Assembly: GCA_022828105.1 (NCBI GenBank)
Contig: JAJEJC010000007.1
Span: 1 to 64,000 of the forward strand
Length of the DNA stretch: 64,000 nt
Direction of reading: 5' to 3'
DNA from: Dehalococcoidia bacterium
GTDB lineage: Bacteria; Chloroflexota; Dehalococcoidia; Bin125
A model generated the notes under the pieces. That model was not told where the DNA came from, made no database searches, and saw only the letters and a program-made list of their open reading frames with translations. The translations under genes and the position numbers were made by a program. Shown piece by piece: positions 17,704 through 25,772 of the stretch; positions within the stretch are counted from its first letter, which is position 1; each line of letters opens with the position of its first letter.

Positions 17704-18921
17704 ATGCATCTCAAGCCACAGTGGGCGGTCGGCCGCGGGACGCTGGCGCTCGCATCACTCGCGACGGCAGCGCTGTTGGCGCTCGCCGCCTGTAGTTCCG
17801 GCTCCGACGAGCAGCAGCAGGCGCAGGCGGCTGCTGCGGCACAGCAGGCCGACGACCAGGACTCCGCCGAAACAACAGCGCGGGCATCGACTTCCAGCGG
17901 AGCGGCGGAGACCGAGCAGCAGCACCAGCCGCAGTCCGCTGCTCGGACGGATGAGGGTGATCAGGTCGATCAGGCCCAGCAGCAAGCTCAAGACACTGAC
18001 GAAGCTGAGCAGTCCGTAGCGCAGGACGACGGCGCTTCCGAGGCGGCCAGTCCGGGCGGTGCGATCGCGATCGTCCAGGAAGCGGCCTACGACGATCTCA
18101 GTCCGCGACTGCAACTGCTGCGCGACTCCGGCTACCCGGTCTACGTGAGCGGCGATTACATCGTCGCGCTCGGCACGCCCGATGTCTCTCCCGGCACGCA
18201 CCGCGTCTCCGTCGTGATCGAAGGTCCCTCCGGACTGGTCGAGTTCCCCGCGATCAGCGTGACGGTGACGCCTGATGTCGACGCCGGCGCGACACAGGAC
18301 GTCCTGGCCCGCTTCGCCCGCTTCCCCGATGGTGTGCGCGGCTTCCATGTCGCGACCATCGACTTCGCAAGCGCGGGACGCTGGAACCTGATTCTGCAGA
18401 TTCCCGCCGAAACGGGATTCGATTACGTCGGACTGGCGCTCGACGTACCCGAGGACACCTCCGCGCCGTCCGTCGGCGACGCCGCCCCGGCCTCGGCCAG
18501 CCGCACGCTGCTCGACGTGGCCAACATCGCCGACCTGTCGACCGGCGAGACTCCTGACCCTGGTCTCTATCTGATCTCGGTCTCCGACGCGCTCCAGGAC
18601 GGCAGGCCGTTCGTCGTGGTCTTCGCCTCGCCCGGTTTCTGCACCAACGCCTTCTGCGGTCCGCAGGCCGAGGTCCTCTCGGAGGTCCGCGAGCGGCACG
18701 GAGACGCCGCCAACTACATTCATATCGACCTGTACGAGAATCCCGAGCAGGTGCGTCTGGGCGAGGAGCCGATCGAGACGCCGATCCTCGAGGAGTGGGG
18801 ACTGCACACCGACGAGTGGACGTTCGTGGTCAACGCCGAGGGCGTCGTGGTCGCGCGCTTCGAGGCCTTCGCCCCCTTCGAGGAGGTCGAAGCGGCGCTG
18901 GCCGCGATCCTCGATAGCTAA
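17704..18921 (+). CDS. Thioredoxin-fold lipoprotein with CTNAFC motif
   Basis: 405-aa predicted lipoprotein: signal with LAAC (Cys30), a Gln/Ala/Glu-rich linker to about 120, a middle beta-rich domain (YVSGDYIVALGTPDVSPGTHRVSVVI, about 160-260) and a C-terminal thioredoxin-like domain (PFVVVFASPGFCTNAFCGPQAEVLSEV...YIHIDLYENPEQ...EWGLHTDEWTFVVNAEG). The Cys pair is C313-x4-C318, not the classical CxxC. Likely a periplasmic or cell-surface thiol protein; substrate unknown. The ATG chosen starts the signal peptide. Its TAA overlaps the TAG of the convergent rhodanese gene (CTAA at 18918-18921). Confidence 0.8.
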   Translation: MHLKPQWAVGRGTLALASLATAALLALAACSSGSDEQQQAQAAAAAQQADDQDSAETTARASTSSGAAETEQQHQPQSAARTDEGDQVDQAQQQAQDTDEAEQSVAQDDGASEAASPGGAIAIVQEAAYDDLSPRLQLLRDSGYPVYVSGDYIVALGTPDVSPGTHRVSVVIEGPSGLVEFPAISVTVTPDVDAGATQDVLARFARFPDGVRGFHVATIDFASAGRWNLILQIPAETGFDYVGLALDVPEDTSAPSVGDAAPASASRTLLDVANIADLSTGETPDPGLYLISVSDALQDGRPFVVVFASPGFCTNAFCGPQAEVLSEVRERHGDAANYIHIDLYENPEQVRLGEEPIETPILEEWGLHTDEWTFVVNAEGVVVARFEAFAPFEEVEAALAAILDS

Positions 18922-19772
18922 TCTTCAGGCGTCTCCATCGGGTGCTCAAGCGCGTTGCCGTACTCGTGCCATGAGGCGTCGTAGTTGCGGCTCTGGTTGT
19001 ACCCGAGCAGTTGCAACAGCCAGTATCCGTGCGCCGCACGGATGCCGCCCTGTCAATAGGTCGTGACCGTCTTCTCCGGCGTGATGCCCAGATCGGCCAG
19101 CATTGCCCGCAACTCGGCCGGCGGCTTGAGCGTGCGCACCGGATTCTCCAGCGTGTCGAGCCACTCCAGATGCACCGCGCCGGGAATGCGGCCGCCGCGC
19201 TGGGTTCCGCGCTTGTTCGCGCCCGTCCACTCGCCATCCGAGCGCACGTCCCAGAAGACGTGGTTGTCGTCCTCGATCGCGGCGGGGATGTCGTCCAGCC
19301 GGCAAATCGAGTCGTCGTGCGGCGCCGCGGGCACGGGATACTCGACCACCTGCGGACGCAGGTTCTGACGCGAGAGTGGTCGGCCCTCGGCGTACCACTT
19401 GTCCAGGCCTCCGTGCAGGATCTTGAAGTTGGTGTGGCCGAATCGATCAAACGTCCACCACGTCCTCGCGGCGTAAAGCGAGCCCGAGCCGTCGTATCCG
19501 ACCACCGTGGTATCGGGCGTGATACCCAACCGGCCAACCAGTTGCGCCCACTGTGCCGGATCCGACATTCCGTAGATCTGAGAGTCGTCGCGCGGATCCG
19601 TCTTCCAGTAGCGCGACAACGACCAGACTGCGCCGGGAATGTGCAGACGCAGATAGCCGTCCAGCAGGTCGCAGTCGAGTACGACCACATCGTCGTCGTC
19701 AATGTGATCCGCCAGCCAGTCGGTTTCGCAGATCAGTTCCGGCCGCGTCCAGCCGTCAGCGTTGCTCGTCAT
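18918..19772 (-). CDS. Rhodanese-type sulfurtransferase, predicted selenoprotein (Sec at residue 240)
   Basis: Two-domain rhodanese (thiosulfate/3-mercaptopyruvate sulfurtransferase family). The N-terminal domain shows VVVLDCDLLDGYLRLHIPGAVWSL and the C-terminal domain VFWDVRSDGEWTG...GRIPGAVHLEW. The catalytic loop, normally YCxGGxRA, reads Y-(TGA)-QGGIRA: TGA at 19053-19055 replaces the active-site Cys codon. Beyond it the frame stays open and conserved for 44 residues (AAHGYWLLQLLGY, NYDASWHEYGN) to TAG at 18918-18920, overlapping the neighbour's stop by four bases. A perfect 8-bp hairpin follows the TGA. A nonsense mutation is the alternative, but intact downstream homology and hairpin argue against it. 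284 aa with Sec. Confidence 0.88.
19025..19052 (-). promoter_or_regulatory. Candidate bacterial SECIS element of the rhodanese gene
   Basis: On the coding strand, 9 nt after the TGA begins a perfect inverted repeat ATCCGTGC-GGC-GCACGGAT (stem 19036-19043 with 19025-19032, loop 19033-19035). The apical loop starts 17 nt after the TGA and begins with G, within the usual spacing and loop-G preference of bacterial SECIS hairpins read by SelB. It lies within coding sequence, as expected in bacteria. Confidence 0.72.
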
Positions 19773-19840
19773 CGGTTCCTGCTCCCGCCTGTGATCCGTG
19801 TCCTGAGTGTGGCTGCAATCGGGTTCGGTTCGCGCGTAGG

Positions 19841-21331
19841 CTACTCCGACCCGCTGTCTTGAGATTGATCCTCGTCGCTGTCGCCATCGTCGTCGCTCGT
19901 CACTTCCTCTGGACCCGACTGGGGCTCGGTGTCCGCGCCGGCCGTGGGATCGTACTCGCCGCGCAGGTACTCGATGGCGACGAAGAGTTGGATGTCCTGT
20001 CCGGCCTCGAAACCGGTGTCGGGGATCGCGATCTCGATGTCGGGCGCGATCCCGACTCCCTCGACCGGCTCGCTGCCTGGCGTCAGGTAGCGCGCGATCG
20101 AGACGTACAGCACGCTGCCGTCGGAGAGCTGGCGGGGAATGTTGACGGTGCCCTTGCCGGTGGTCGTCGTGCCAATCAGGACCGCGCGTCCCTGATCGCG
20201 CAGCGCGGCGGCCATGACCTCGGCGCCCGAGGCGCTGCCTTCATTGATCAGCAACACCAACTGCAGTTCCAGCCCCGCCCCGCCGGCGCTGTCGCGGAAA
20301 ATCTCCTCATCGCCCTCGCGGTCGATCTGACGCAGCACGATGCCCTCGTCCATGAACTCGCCGGTCGTCTCGACCGTCGCGCGCAGCAGACCGCCGGGGT
20401 TGCCGCGTACATCGATGATCAAACTGTCCAGGCCCGCGTTACGAGCCGCGTCGAGCAGATCGATCAATTCGTTGCGAGTCCGCTCGGTGAACTGGGAGAT
20501 GAGGATGTAGCCGATATCGGCGACGGGTTGGCCGGAACGGTCGGTGATCGGCAGTGACTCCACGCTGGGCACCACGATCCGGTCGCGGGTCACGACGATC
20601 AGTTCTTCCTCGCCGTCGGCGTGACGGACCAGCAGCTCCACGTCGGTGCCGCGCGGTCCGCGAATGACCGCGACGGCCTGCTCCAGGCTCCAACCTTCGG
20701 TCGACTCGCCGTTGACCTCGAGGATGATGTCGCCCGACCGGATCCCGGACTGCTCGGCGGGCGATCCGTTGAAGGGACGGATGATGACAATCGCCCCCTC
20801 GACGATGTTGACCGTCGCGCCGATGCCCTCGAACGACCCGCCGATGTCCTCGCTGCCCAGTCGATAGCGTTCGGCGTCAATGAACACCGTGTGCTCGTCG
20901 CCAAGCGCATCAAGGATGCCGTTGATCGCCGCCTCGCGGGCGTCCAGCGCCTCGAACGTGGCAGGCTCGACAAACTCGCGGTCCAGGACCTCGATGATCT
21001 CGTCGAGCAGCGCGAATCGCGAGTCGCGGCCGGGCGCAGCTTCCGCCCGTTCTGCGGCCTGTTCTTCGCTGTCGACCGGTTGGACCGCCGCGGGAATGCC
21101 GGCTGGACCGGAGCCGTCGCGCGAACTGCGCAGGAACTGACCGTAATCGTCGCTGGCGTCGATCACCCGCATCACACCGATCCCGAGCGCAAACGCGGCC
21201 CCGATCATGACGAAGATCAGCAGCGCGATCGACCCTCGGCCGGGCCCGCCGCCGCTGCCCGTGGGCTCCGGAACGACTGCCCGCTGTCCACCATCGCCGC
21301 CGGCCGGCGGATCCCATCGCAGCTCCGACAT
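19841..21331 (-). CDS. S41 family C-terminal processing peptidase (CtpA-like)
   Basis: Membrane-anchored serine protease of about 496 aa. An N-terminal anchor helix (IALLIFVMIGAAFALGIGVM) is followed by a PDZ domain (GIGATVNIVEGAIVIIRPFNGSPAEQSGIRSGDIILEVNG) and the S41 domain: IIDVRGNPGGLL, LLINEGSASGAEVMAAALRDQGRAVLIG (nucleophile Ser near 363) and TTTTGKGTVN (general-base Lys near 390). A Glu/Asp/Ser-rich tail ends the protein. I chose the ATG at 21331 because GGAGG lies 4 nt before it, giving a short cytoplasmic Pro/Gly-rich head. Family members process or degrade envelope proteins. Confidence 0.93.
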   Translation of the reverse strand: MSELRWDPPAGGDGGQRAVVPEPTGSGGGPGRGSIALLIFVMIGAAFALGIGVMRVIDASDDYGQFLRSSRDGSGPAGIPAAVQPVDSEEQAAERAEAAPGRDSRFALLDEIIEVLDREFVEPATFEALDAREAAINGILDALGDEHTVFIDAERYRLGSEDIGGSFEGIGATVNIVEGAIVIIRPFNGSPAEQSGIRSGDIILEVNGESTEGWSLEQAVAVIRGPRGTDVELLVRHADGEEELIVVTRDRIVVPSVESLPITDRSGQPVADIGYILISQFTERTRNELIDLLDAARNAGLDSLIIDVRGNPGGLLRATVETTGEFMDEGIVLRQIDREGDEEIFRDSAGGAGLELQLVLLINEGSASGAEVMAAALRDQGRAVLIGTTTTGKGTVNIPRQLSDGSVLYVSIARYLTPGSEPVEGVGIAPDIEIAIPDTGFEAGQDIQLFVAIEYLRGEYDPTAGADTEPQSGPEEVTSDDDGDSDEDQSQDSGSE

Positions 21332-21471
21332 CAGCCTCCGCCTCTCAGCGCGCCGCGCATCGCGCAGGCGTGGACATACTGTCAACGCCGTTCGTTGTCT
21401 GTATCATCGCATCCAAATTACAGTGAGCCTCGTGGATCAACGATAGTCCCGGGAGTTCGAAGGAGACCGTC

Positions 21472-21861
21472 ATGCCAGCCGTCGCCGGATACAGCCACGT
21501 CGCCATCTGCGTATCGAATGTCGAGTCGTCGCGGCGCTTCTATGGAGAACAGCTCGGACTGGGAGAGATCGACCGTCCCGACTTCGGCTTCCCCGGCGCC
21601 TGGTACGAGGTCGGCGCGCTGCAGTTGCACCTGATGGAACGCAAGCTGGAGTCGGACGTCGAGGGGATCGGCCCGCACTTCGCGCTCTATATCCCGACCG
21701 ACGACTTCCACAGCGAAGTCGAGCGCCTGCGAACCGAAGGCGTCTCGATCATGGTCGAGCCGAACCAGCGGGACAACGACGGCATCTGGGCCGCTTTCTG
21801 CACTGACCCGGACGGTAACATCATCGAGCTCACCGACATGGGTCCCGATCACCACAAGTAA
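21472..21861 (+). CDS. VOC family (glyoxalase/bleomycin-resistance fold) protein
   Basis: 129-aa single vicinal-oxygen-chelate domain protein: start YSHVAICVSNVESSRRFYGEQLGL, middle GAWYEVGALQLHLME, and end FCTDPDGNIIELTDM, with the metal-ligand pattern His...His/Glu...Glu. Members are glyoxalases, dioxygenases, epimerases or resistance proteins; the reaction cannot be told from sequence. AAGGAG lies 7 nt before the ATG. Divergent from the S41 protease gene, with a lower-GC promoter gap of about 140 bp. Confidence 0.9.
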   Translation: MPAVAGYSHVAICVSNVESSRRFYGEQLGLGEIDRPDFGFPGAWYEVGALQLHLMERKLESDVEGIGPHFALYIPTDDFHSEVERLRTEGVSIMVEPNQRDNDGIWAAFCTDPDGNIIELTDMGPDHHK

Positions 21862-21897
21862 GGCGCTTGATACGGCGCCGGCGCATACGCTGAGTCC

Positions 21898-22827
21898 GTG
21901 ACCTCCACAGCGGACGCCGTTCTGATCTGTCCTGGACAAGGGGCGCAGCGCGCCGGCGGCGTGGCCGACCTCGCCGAACGGTTCGAGGATCTCTCAGCCG
22001 CAGGCCGCGATGCCTTTGCAACCGCCTCCGCAATCGTCGGATGTGACCTCTGGCAACTTGGTCTGAGTCCCGACCCGGCGGACGAACGCGCGCTGCGCAT
22101 GCCGTCGCTGCTGCAGCCCTATCTCGTCGCCTGGGCGGCGGCCGAACACGCGCAATCCGCGGACAGCATCGGTCCGCTGCGATTCGTCACCGGCCATTCA
22201 AGCGGGCTCAACTCGGCAATCGCGATCTCGGGCGCGGTGGACCTGGAATCGACCCTGCGATTCGCCTCGGAGTGCGGTCGCAATCTGGATCGCGACTGCG
22301 CCAACACTCCCGGCGGGCTGCTGGCATTGGTCGGCGCGGGACGCACATCGGCCGAGACCATCGCCGCCGAGTCGGGCGCTTCGCTGGCCAATCACAACGC
22401 CCCCGATCAGACCGTACTCGGAGGCTCTTTCGCCGCGATCGAGCGGGCATCGAGCCTGGCTTCCGCCCACGACTGCCAAGCAGTTGCGTTGCGAGTCGCC
22501 GGCGCGTTTCACACTCCGTTCTTCGCGTCGTCGGACCTTGCCAATCGCGCCTGGATTGACGCATTGCCGATTGCCGACCGGTTCACTCCAATCGTCGGCA
22601 ATCACAGCGGGCAGATCATCACCACCGCTGAAGACTTGCGGGCCGAACTGCGCGCGCAGTACGTACGCCCCGTCGAGTGGCTGTCCGTGCTGCAAACGCT
22701 TTACGGTGCGGGTGCGCGGCGCTTCATCACCCTCGGTCCGGGCAACGTCATGGCCGGACTTGTGCGACGCTACGGCAAGACCGTTCCCGACCGCATCCAG
22801 ATCCGGCGCAGCGCACAGCTGCGCTGA
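21898..22827 (+). CDS. FabD-like acyltransferase (malonyl-CoA:ACP transacylase family)
   Basis: 309-aa acyltransferase domain protein. Motifs: ICPGQGAQ near the start, nucleophile elbow GHSSG (Ser about 100; FabD usually GHSLG), an Asn-rich ANHNAPDQTVLGG segment, catalytic His in AGAFHTPFF (about 204), and LGPGNVMAGLVRR. The second catalytic loop and the Arg used to bind the malonyl carboxylate should be compared: I do not see the usual RxxxM arrangement clearly (QEAAP is also absent), so it might accept another acyl group. No other fab genes adjoin. GTG start 36 bp after the VOC gene. Confidence 0.85.
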   Translation: MTSTADAVLICPGQGAQRAGGVADLAERFEDLSAAGRDAFATASAIVGCDLWQLGLSPDPADERALRMPSLLQPYLVAWAAAEHAQSADSIGPLRFVTGHSSGLNSAIAISGAVDLESTLRFASECGRNLDRDCANTPGGLLALVGAGRTSAETIAAESGASLANHNAPDQTVLGGSFAAIERASSLASAHDCQAVALRVAGAFHTPFFASSDLANRAWIDALPIADRFTPIVGNHSGQIITTAEDLRAELRAQYVRPVEWLSVLQTLYGAGARRFITLGPGNVMAGLVRRYGKTVPDRIQIRRSAQLR

Positions 22828-22858
22828 GGCATCCGTCAAGAGAGAGAGTCTTCCGCCC

Positions 22859-23524
22859 ATGTCCAGCTACGACTCCGATTTCATCCTGACCACGACCCGC
22901 TCGGTGCGGCTGCGACTCGACTTCGACCGCCCTATCGAACCGGAAGTGATCACCGACTGCCTGGAAATCGCGCTGCAAGCCCCGACCGCGTCCAACTCGC
23001 AGCAGTGGCAGTGGTTCGTGATCACCGACCCGAAGAAGATCGCCGGGATCGCGAGCATCTACAAAGACAGTTTCATGGAGTTGGCCAGGTCCCGGGCTGA
23101 CGAGGGCCCACGCTGGCCAGTTGGCGACTCGCGCGCCGACGCCGCCGATGGCGTCACCCGCTCGGCGACCTACCTGGCCGAGAACATGCACCGCTGTCCG
23201 GCGCTGCTGATCGCGTGCATCACCGGCCGCGTCGAAGACGCCGGACCGATGGCGCAAGCCGGCACCTACGGATCAATCCTGCCAGGGGCCTGGTCGTTCA
23301 TGCTGGCCGCCCGCTCGCGCGGGATCGGCATGGCCTGGACGACCCTGCATCTGCGCGACGAGCCACTCTCGCGCGACCTTCTCGGAATCCCCGAGGACGT
23401 GACTCAGGCGGTCCTGTTTCCGATGGCCTACTTCACCGGCGAGACATTCAAACCCGCCCCGCGCGTCCCGCTCGAACAGGTCGTGCACTGGAACCAGTGG
23501 GGCCAGCGCACGCCGGACGCCTAG
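22859..23524 (+). CDS. Nitroreductase family flavoprotein
   Basis: 221-aa FMN-dependent nitroreductase-fold enzyme: an Arg-rich start (TTTRSVRLRLDFDRPI), CLEIALQAPTASNSQQWQWFVITD (FMN and substrate region), and AGTYGSILPGAWSFMLAARSRGIGMAWTTLHL, the conserved second FMN region, then LGIPEDVTQAVLFPMAYFTG. It uses NAD(P)H to reduce nitro, quinone or enone compounds; the substrate is unknown. Starts 31 bp after the FabD-like gene; stop shares CTAG with a convergent gene. Confidence 0.9.
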   Translation: MSSYDSDFILTTTRSVRLRLDFDRPIEPEVITDCLEIALQAPTASNSQQWQWFVITDPKKIAGIASIYKDSFMELARSRADEGPRWPVGDSRADAADGVTRSATYLAENMHRCPALLIACITGRVEDAGPMAQAGTYGSILPGAWSFMLAARSRGIGMAWTTLHLRDEPLSRDLLGIPEDVTQAVLFPMAYFTGETFKPAPRVPLEQVVHWNQWGQRTPDA

Positions 23525-23928
23525 TCCGCCGGGACATCCCGCCGTTCGCCCAGCGCCTCGTCGCGCCCGGCCCGCTCGCCGTCGGCGACGCCGGCCTGAA
23601 ACGCCTCCTCGGCCAGTTCCAGCAGCCTGGCTCGGCCGGCCAGGACTCCGGCAAACCAACTGTCCGGATTGGGCACCCGATCAAGGAACAGCCACTCGGC
23701 CGCCTCTCGGCCTCGCTGGTAGCCCTGCTCACGCTCCGAGACCAGCGCCTCCTCCTTACCCCGATCGACCTCCTCGCCGGCCGCTTCCCGGCCGCGCGTC
23801 CTGGACTCGGCCACATCGAGTTCGGTCGGTCCACGGTCGAAGATGCCGGTCGCGCCGCCCAGACCGGCCATCAGCAAAACGCCCCCGGCGAACGACAGGA
23901 CCAGTGTGAGTGCGAAGCGAGCCTTCAA
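23521..23928 (-). CDS. Small membrane protein with FDRGPT motif (paralogue 2), unknown function
   Basis: 135-aa protein: an N-terminal hydrophobic helix (ALTLVLSFAGGVLLMAGLGG), then FDRGPTELDVAESRTRGREAAGEEV and a charged Ala/Glu/Arg/Gly-rich helical region with regularly spaced glycines (GYQRGREAAEW, GVLAGRARLLELAEEAFQAGVADGERAG). The same helix plus FDRGPT(D/E)LDV layout is present in the gene just upstream, which it overlaps by four bases, so this looks like a tandem duplication. No known family recognised; the repeated Gly spacing suggests a packed helical or glycine-zipper structure outside the membrane. Confidence 0.7.
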   Translation of the reverse strand: MKARFALTLVLSFAGGVLLMAGLGGATGIFDRGPTELDVAESRTRGREAAGEEVDRGKEEALVSEREQGYQRGREAAEWLFLDRVPNPDSWFAGVLAGRARLLELAEEAFQAGVADGERAGRDEALGERRDVPAD

Positions 23929-24434
23929 GGTTCACCTCCCCCGTTCACTTCATTCGCGGCTGAAGCGCGGGTCGACCCCCCTGAGACCGAGGACCAGCCA
24001 CGGTTGAACCCCGCCATCCAACCTTCCCAATACCGGTCGGCGATGTTGATCTCCTCCGACTGCATTCCCGCTGCATAACCGCCGTCCCAGTCGAATCCCT
24101 CGCGAACGCCCGCACTCAGGTTGGGCGAGACCGATGATCCATCGGCGTTTCCCTCGTAGTAACCCTCCCACCAGGCTTCCTCCAGCGCCTCGGTCCAGTA
24201 CGACTCCGCGTCCGCTGTCCCCTGGTCGAACCCCGCTCGGTAGGCGGCGCTGACATCGAGATCGGTCGGCCCGCGGTCGAACAGGTCGCTGCCGACTCCG
24301 AGCGCGAAGACCAGCGCTAGTCCGGCCATGAATGCGCCGAGATACCAGCGAACCTGACCGGCAGCCCGCCGCGGGCGCTCGCGACCAAGCTCCTCGAGTT
24401 CACTCAGATCCGGCGGACGATTCCAGTGCGCCAC
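23925..24434 (-). CDS. Small membrane protein with FDRGPT motif (paralogue 1), unknown function
   Basis: 169-aa protein: a cytoplasmic polar head (NRPPDLSELEELGRERPRRA), one membrane helix (WYLGAFMAGLALVFALGVGS), then FDRGPTDLDVSAAYRAGFDQG and a segment with repeating G-x(3-8)-W/Y units (WWEGYYEGNADG, YWEGWMAGFNRGW). Related to the next gene through the FDRGPTxLDV motif and spacing. It starts 7 bp after the MFS gene and overlaps the following gene by four bases, so the four genes DUF3090, MFS, this and its paralogue form one operon. Function unknown. Confidence 0.7.
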   Translation of the reverse strand: MAHWNRPPDLSELEELGRERPRRAAGQVRWYLGAFMAGLALVFALGVGSDLFDRGPTDLDVSAAYRAGFDQGTADAESYWTEALEEAWWEGYYEGNADGSSVSPNLSAGVREGFDWDGGYAAGMQSEEINIADRYWEGWMAGFNRGWSSVSGGSTRASAANEVNGGGEP

Positions 24435-24440
24435 GAGGCA

Positions 24441-25757
24441 TCACCCGCCTCCCGCAGTGGCCCCGGCCGCCATCGGCTCCAGGGCCGACGCGCCGGACCT
24501 GGTCCATCCCATCACCCGTCCCAACAGCAGCGCGGCGAGCGCCACCAGCGCGCCCAGTGCGGCCACCCAGAAGATCATCTCAACCGAGAAAAACGCGCCC
24601 ACAATCGCGATCAGAAAGGATGCGAATCCGCCCACGTCCCAAGCGAGCTGGAAGGTCGCCGTCGCGCCGCCGCGCTGCGTGTCCGACACGCGATCCACGG
24701 CCAGCGCAAGGAGTCCCGTGTGCGCGCCGCCCATGCCAATTCCGGTCAGGATGCCGGCCAGCCAGAGCATTGGCGCGGTCTCCGACATCGCGACCAATGA
24801 CATCCCGGCGAAGGTAGCGATCAGTCCGGGAATGATCACCGGCACCCGGCCGACGCGGTCGGAGGTGCGCCCGGCCAGCGGCCGCGAGATCATCGCCCCG
24901 ACTCCTGAGAACATGAAGAACAGGGCCACCGTGCCCAGGTTGCGGTGTGGTTGGTCGGCCAGTGGCTCCAGGAATGCGGCGGCGACCGAGAATCCCAGCG
25001 TCACGCTGAGGAAGACGAGCATCGGAAACACCGCGCGAGCCGGAATCAGCGACTTCAGTGAGACCGGCGGGTGACCGGAGGGGTGCGCCGGCGGCTCGCG
25101 CTGAACGACGGTAACCAAGAGCGAGAGCAGCGCCGTCACCGCGCCCAGTAACAGCACCCCTTCGAACCCGGCCAGCGCCGCGATCCCGGCGCCGCCGAGC
25201 GGCGCGAGCGTCTGCGAGAAGCTGGTCGAGAGCCCGAAGAAGCCCAGGCCCTCGCCGCGCCGCACCGGCGGCACGATCTCCGCGACCAGCGATCCGGCCG
25301 AGGTGGGATAGGCCGCCATGCCGACTCCCTGCACGCAACGCAATGCGAACAGCGCCCAGAGGTTGTCCGTGAAGATCATCAGAATGAACGACGCCGCGAA
25401 CGCGACCAACGCAAAGCGCATCTGCCGAATCCGGTGACCGCCGTCGCTCCAGCGTCCGACGAAGGGCCGCAGGAAGATTGGGATCGCCGCGTATCCGCCG
25501 ACGACCAGGCCCACTTCGAGCAGGCTGAAGCCAAGATCGGTCATCTCGCGCGGCAGCGTCGTCGTCAGGTAGAAGAAACAGGCGAAGAATGACGCCGTGC
25601 CGAACAGTGAGAAGAAGAACTGGGCAGTCCAGAGCTTTGGTCGTTGCGGAGGTAACCGAGCGGCGACCCGCGCCACGGTCCTGAGCAACCCGGCATGCTG
25701 CGGCGCCGCCCGGGCGGTCAGCCAATCTCGATGGTTCGCGCGTTCACGTGCCGACAA
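24441..25757 (-). CDS. MFS transporter
   Basis: 438-aa major-facilitator permease with about 12 hydrophobic spans. The first span (LWTAQFFFSLFGTASFFACFFYL) and the loop-2/3 motif FLRPFVGRWSDGGHRIRQMR are typical drug/proton-antiporter-like signatures, with a matching second-half loop SRPLAGRTSDRVGRVPVII. No substrate can be assigned; efflux is a fair guess from the motifs. The gene begins 16 bp after the DUF3090 gene and precedes the two FDRGPT-motif proteins. Confidence 0.9.
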   Translation of the reverse strand: MSARERANHRDWLTARAAPQHAGLLRTVARVAARLPPQRPKLWTAQFFFSLFGTASFFACFFYLTTTLPREMTDLGFSLLEVGLVVGGYAAIPIFLRPFVGRWSDGGHRIRQMRFALVAFAASFILMIFTDNLWALFALRCVQGVGMAAYPTSAGSLVAEIVPPVRRGEGLGFFGLSTSFSQTLAPLGGAGIAALAGFEGVLLLGAVTALLSLLVTVVQREPPAHPSGHPPVSLKSLIPARAVFPMLVFLSVTLGFSVAAAFLEPLADQPHRNLGTVALFFMFSGVGAMISRPLAGRTSDRVGRVPVIIPGLIATFAGMSLVAMSETAPMLWLAGILTGIGMGGAHTGLLALAVDRVSDTQRGGATATFQLAWDVGGFASFLIAIVGAFFSVEMIFWVAALGALVALAALLLGRVMGWTRSGASALEPMAAGATAGGG

Positions 25758-25772
25758 CGAGCGCCTCCCGAC

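Noticed and set aside
18918-19055. Treating the rhodanese TGA as a nonsense mutation or frameshift (pseudogene)
   Set aside because: Downstream sequence is fully conserved in the same frame, ends in a tight stop overlap, and the TGA replaces only the catalytic Cys. The same pattern recurs in the peroxiredoxin.
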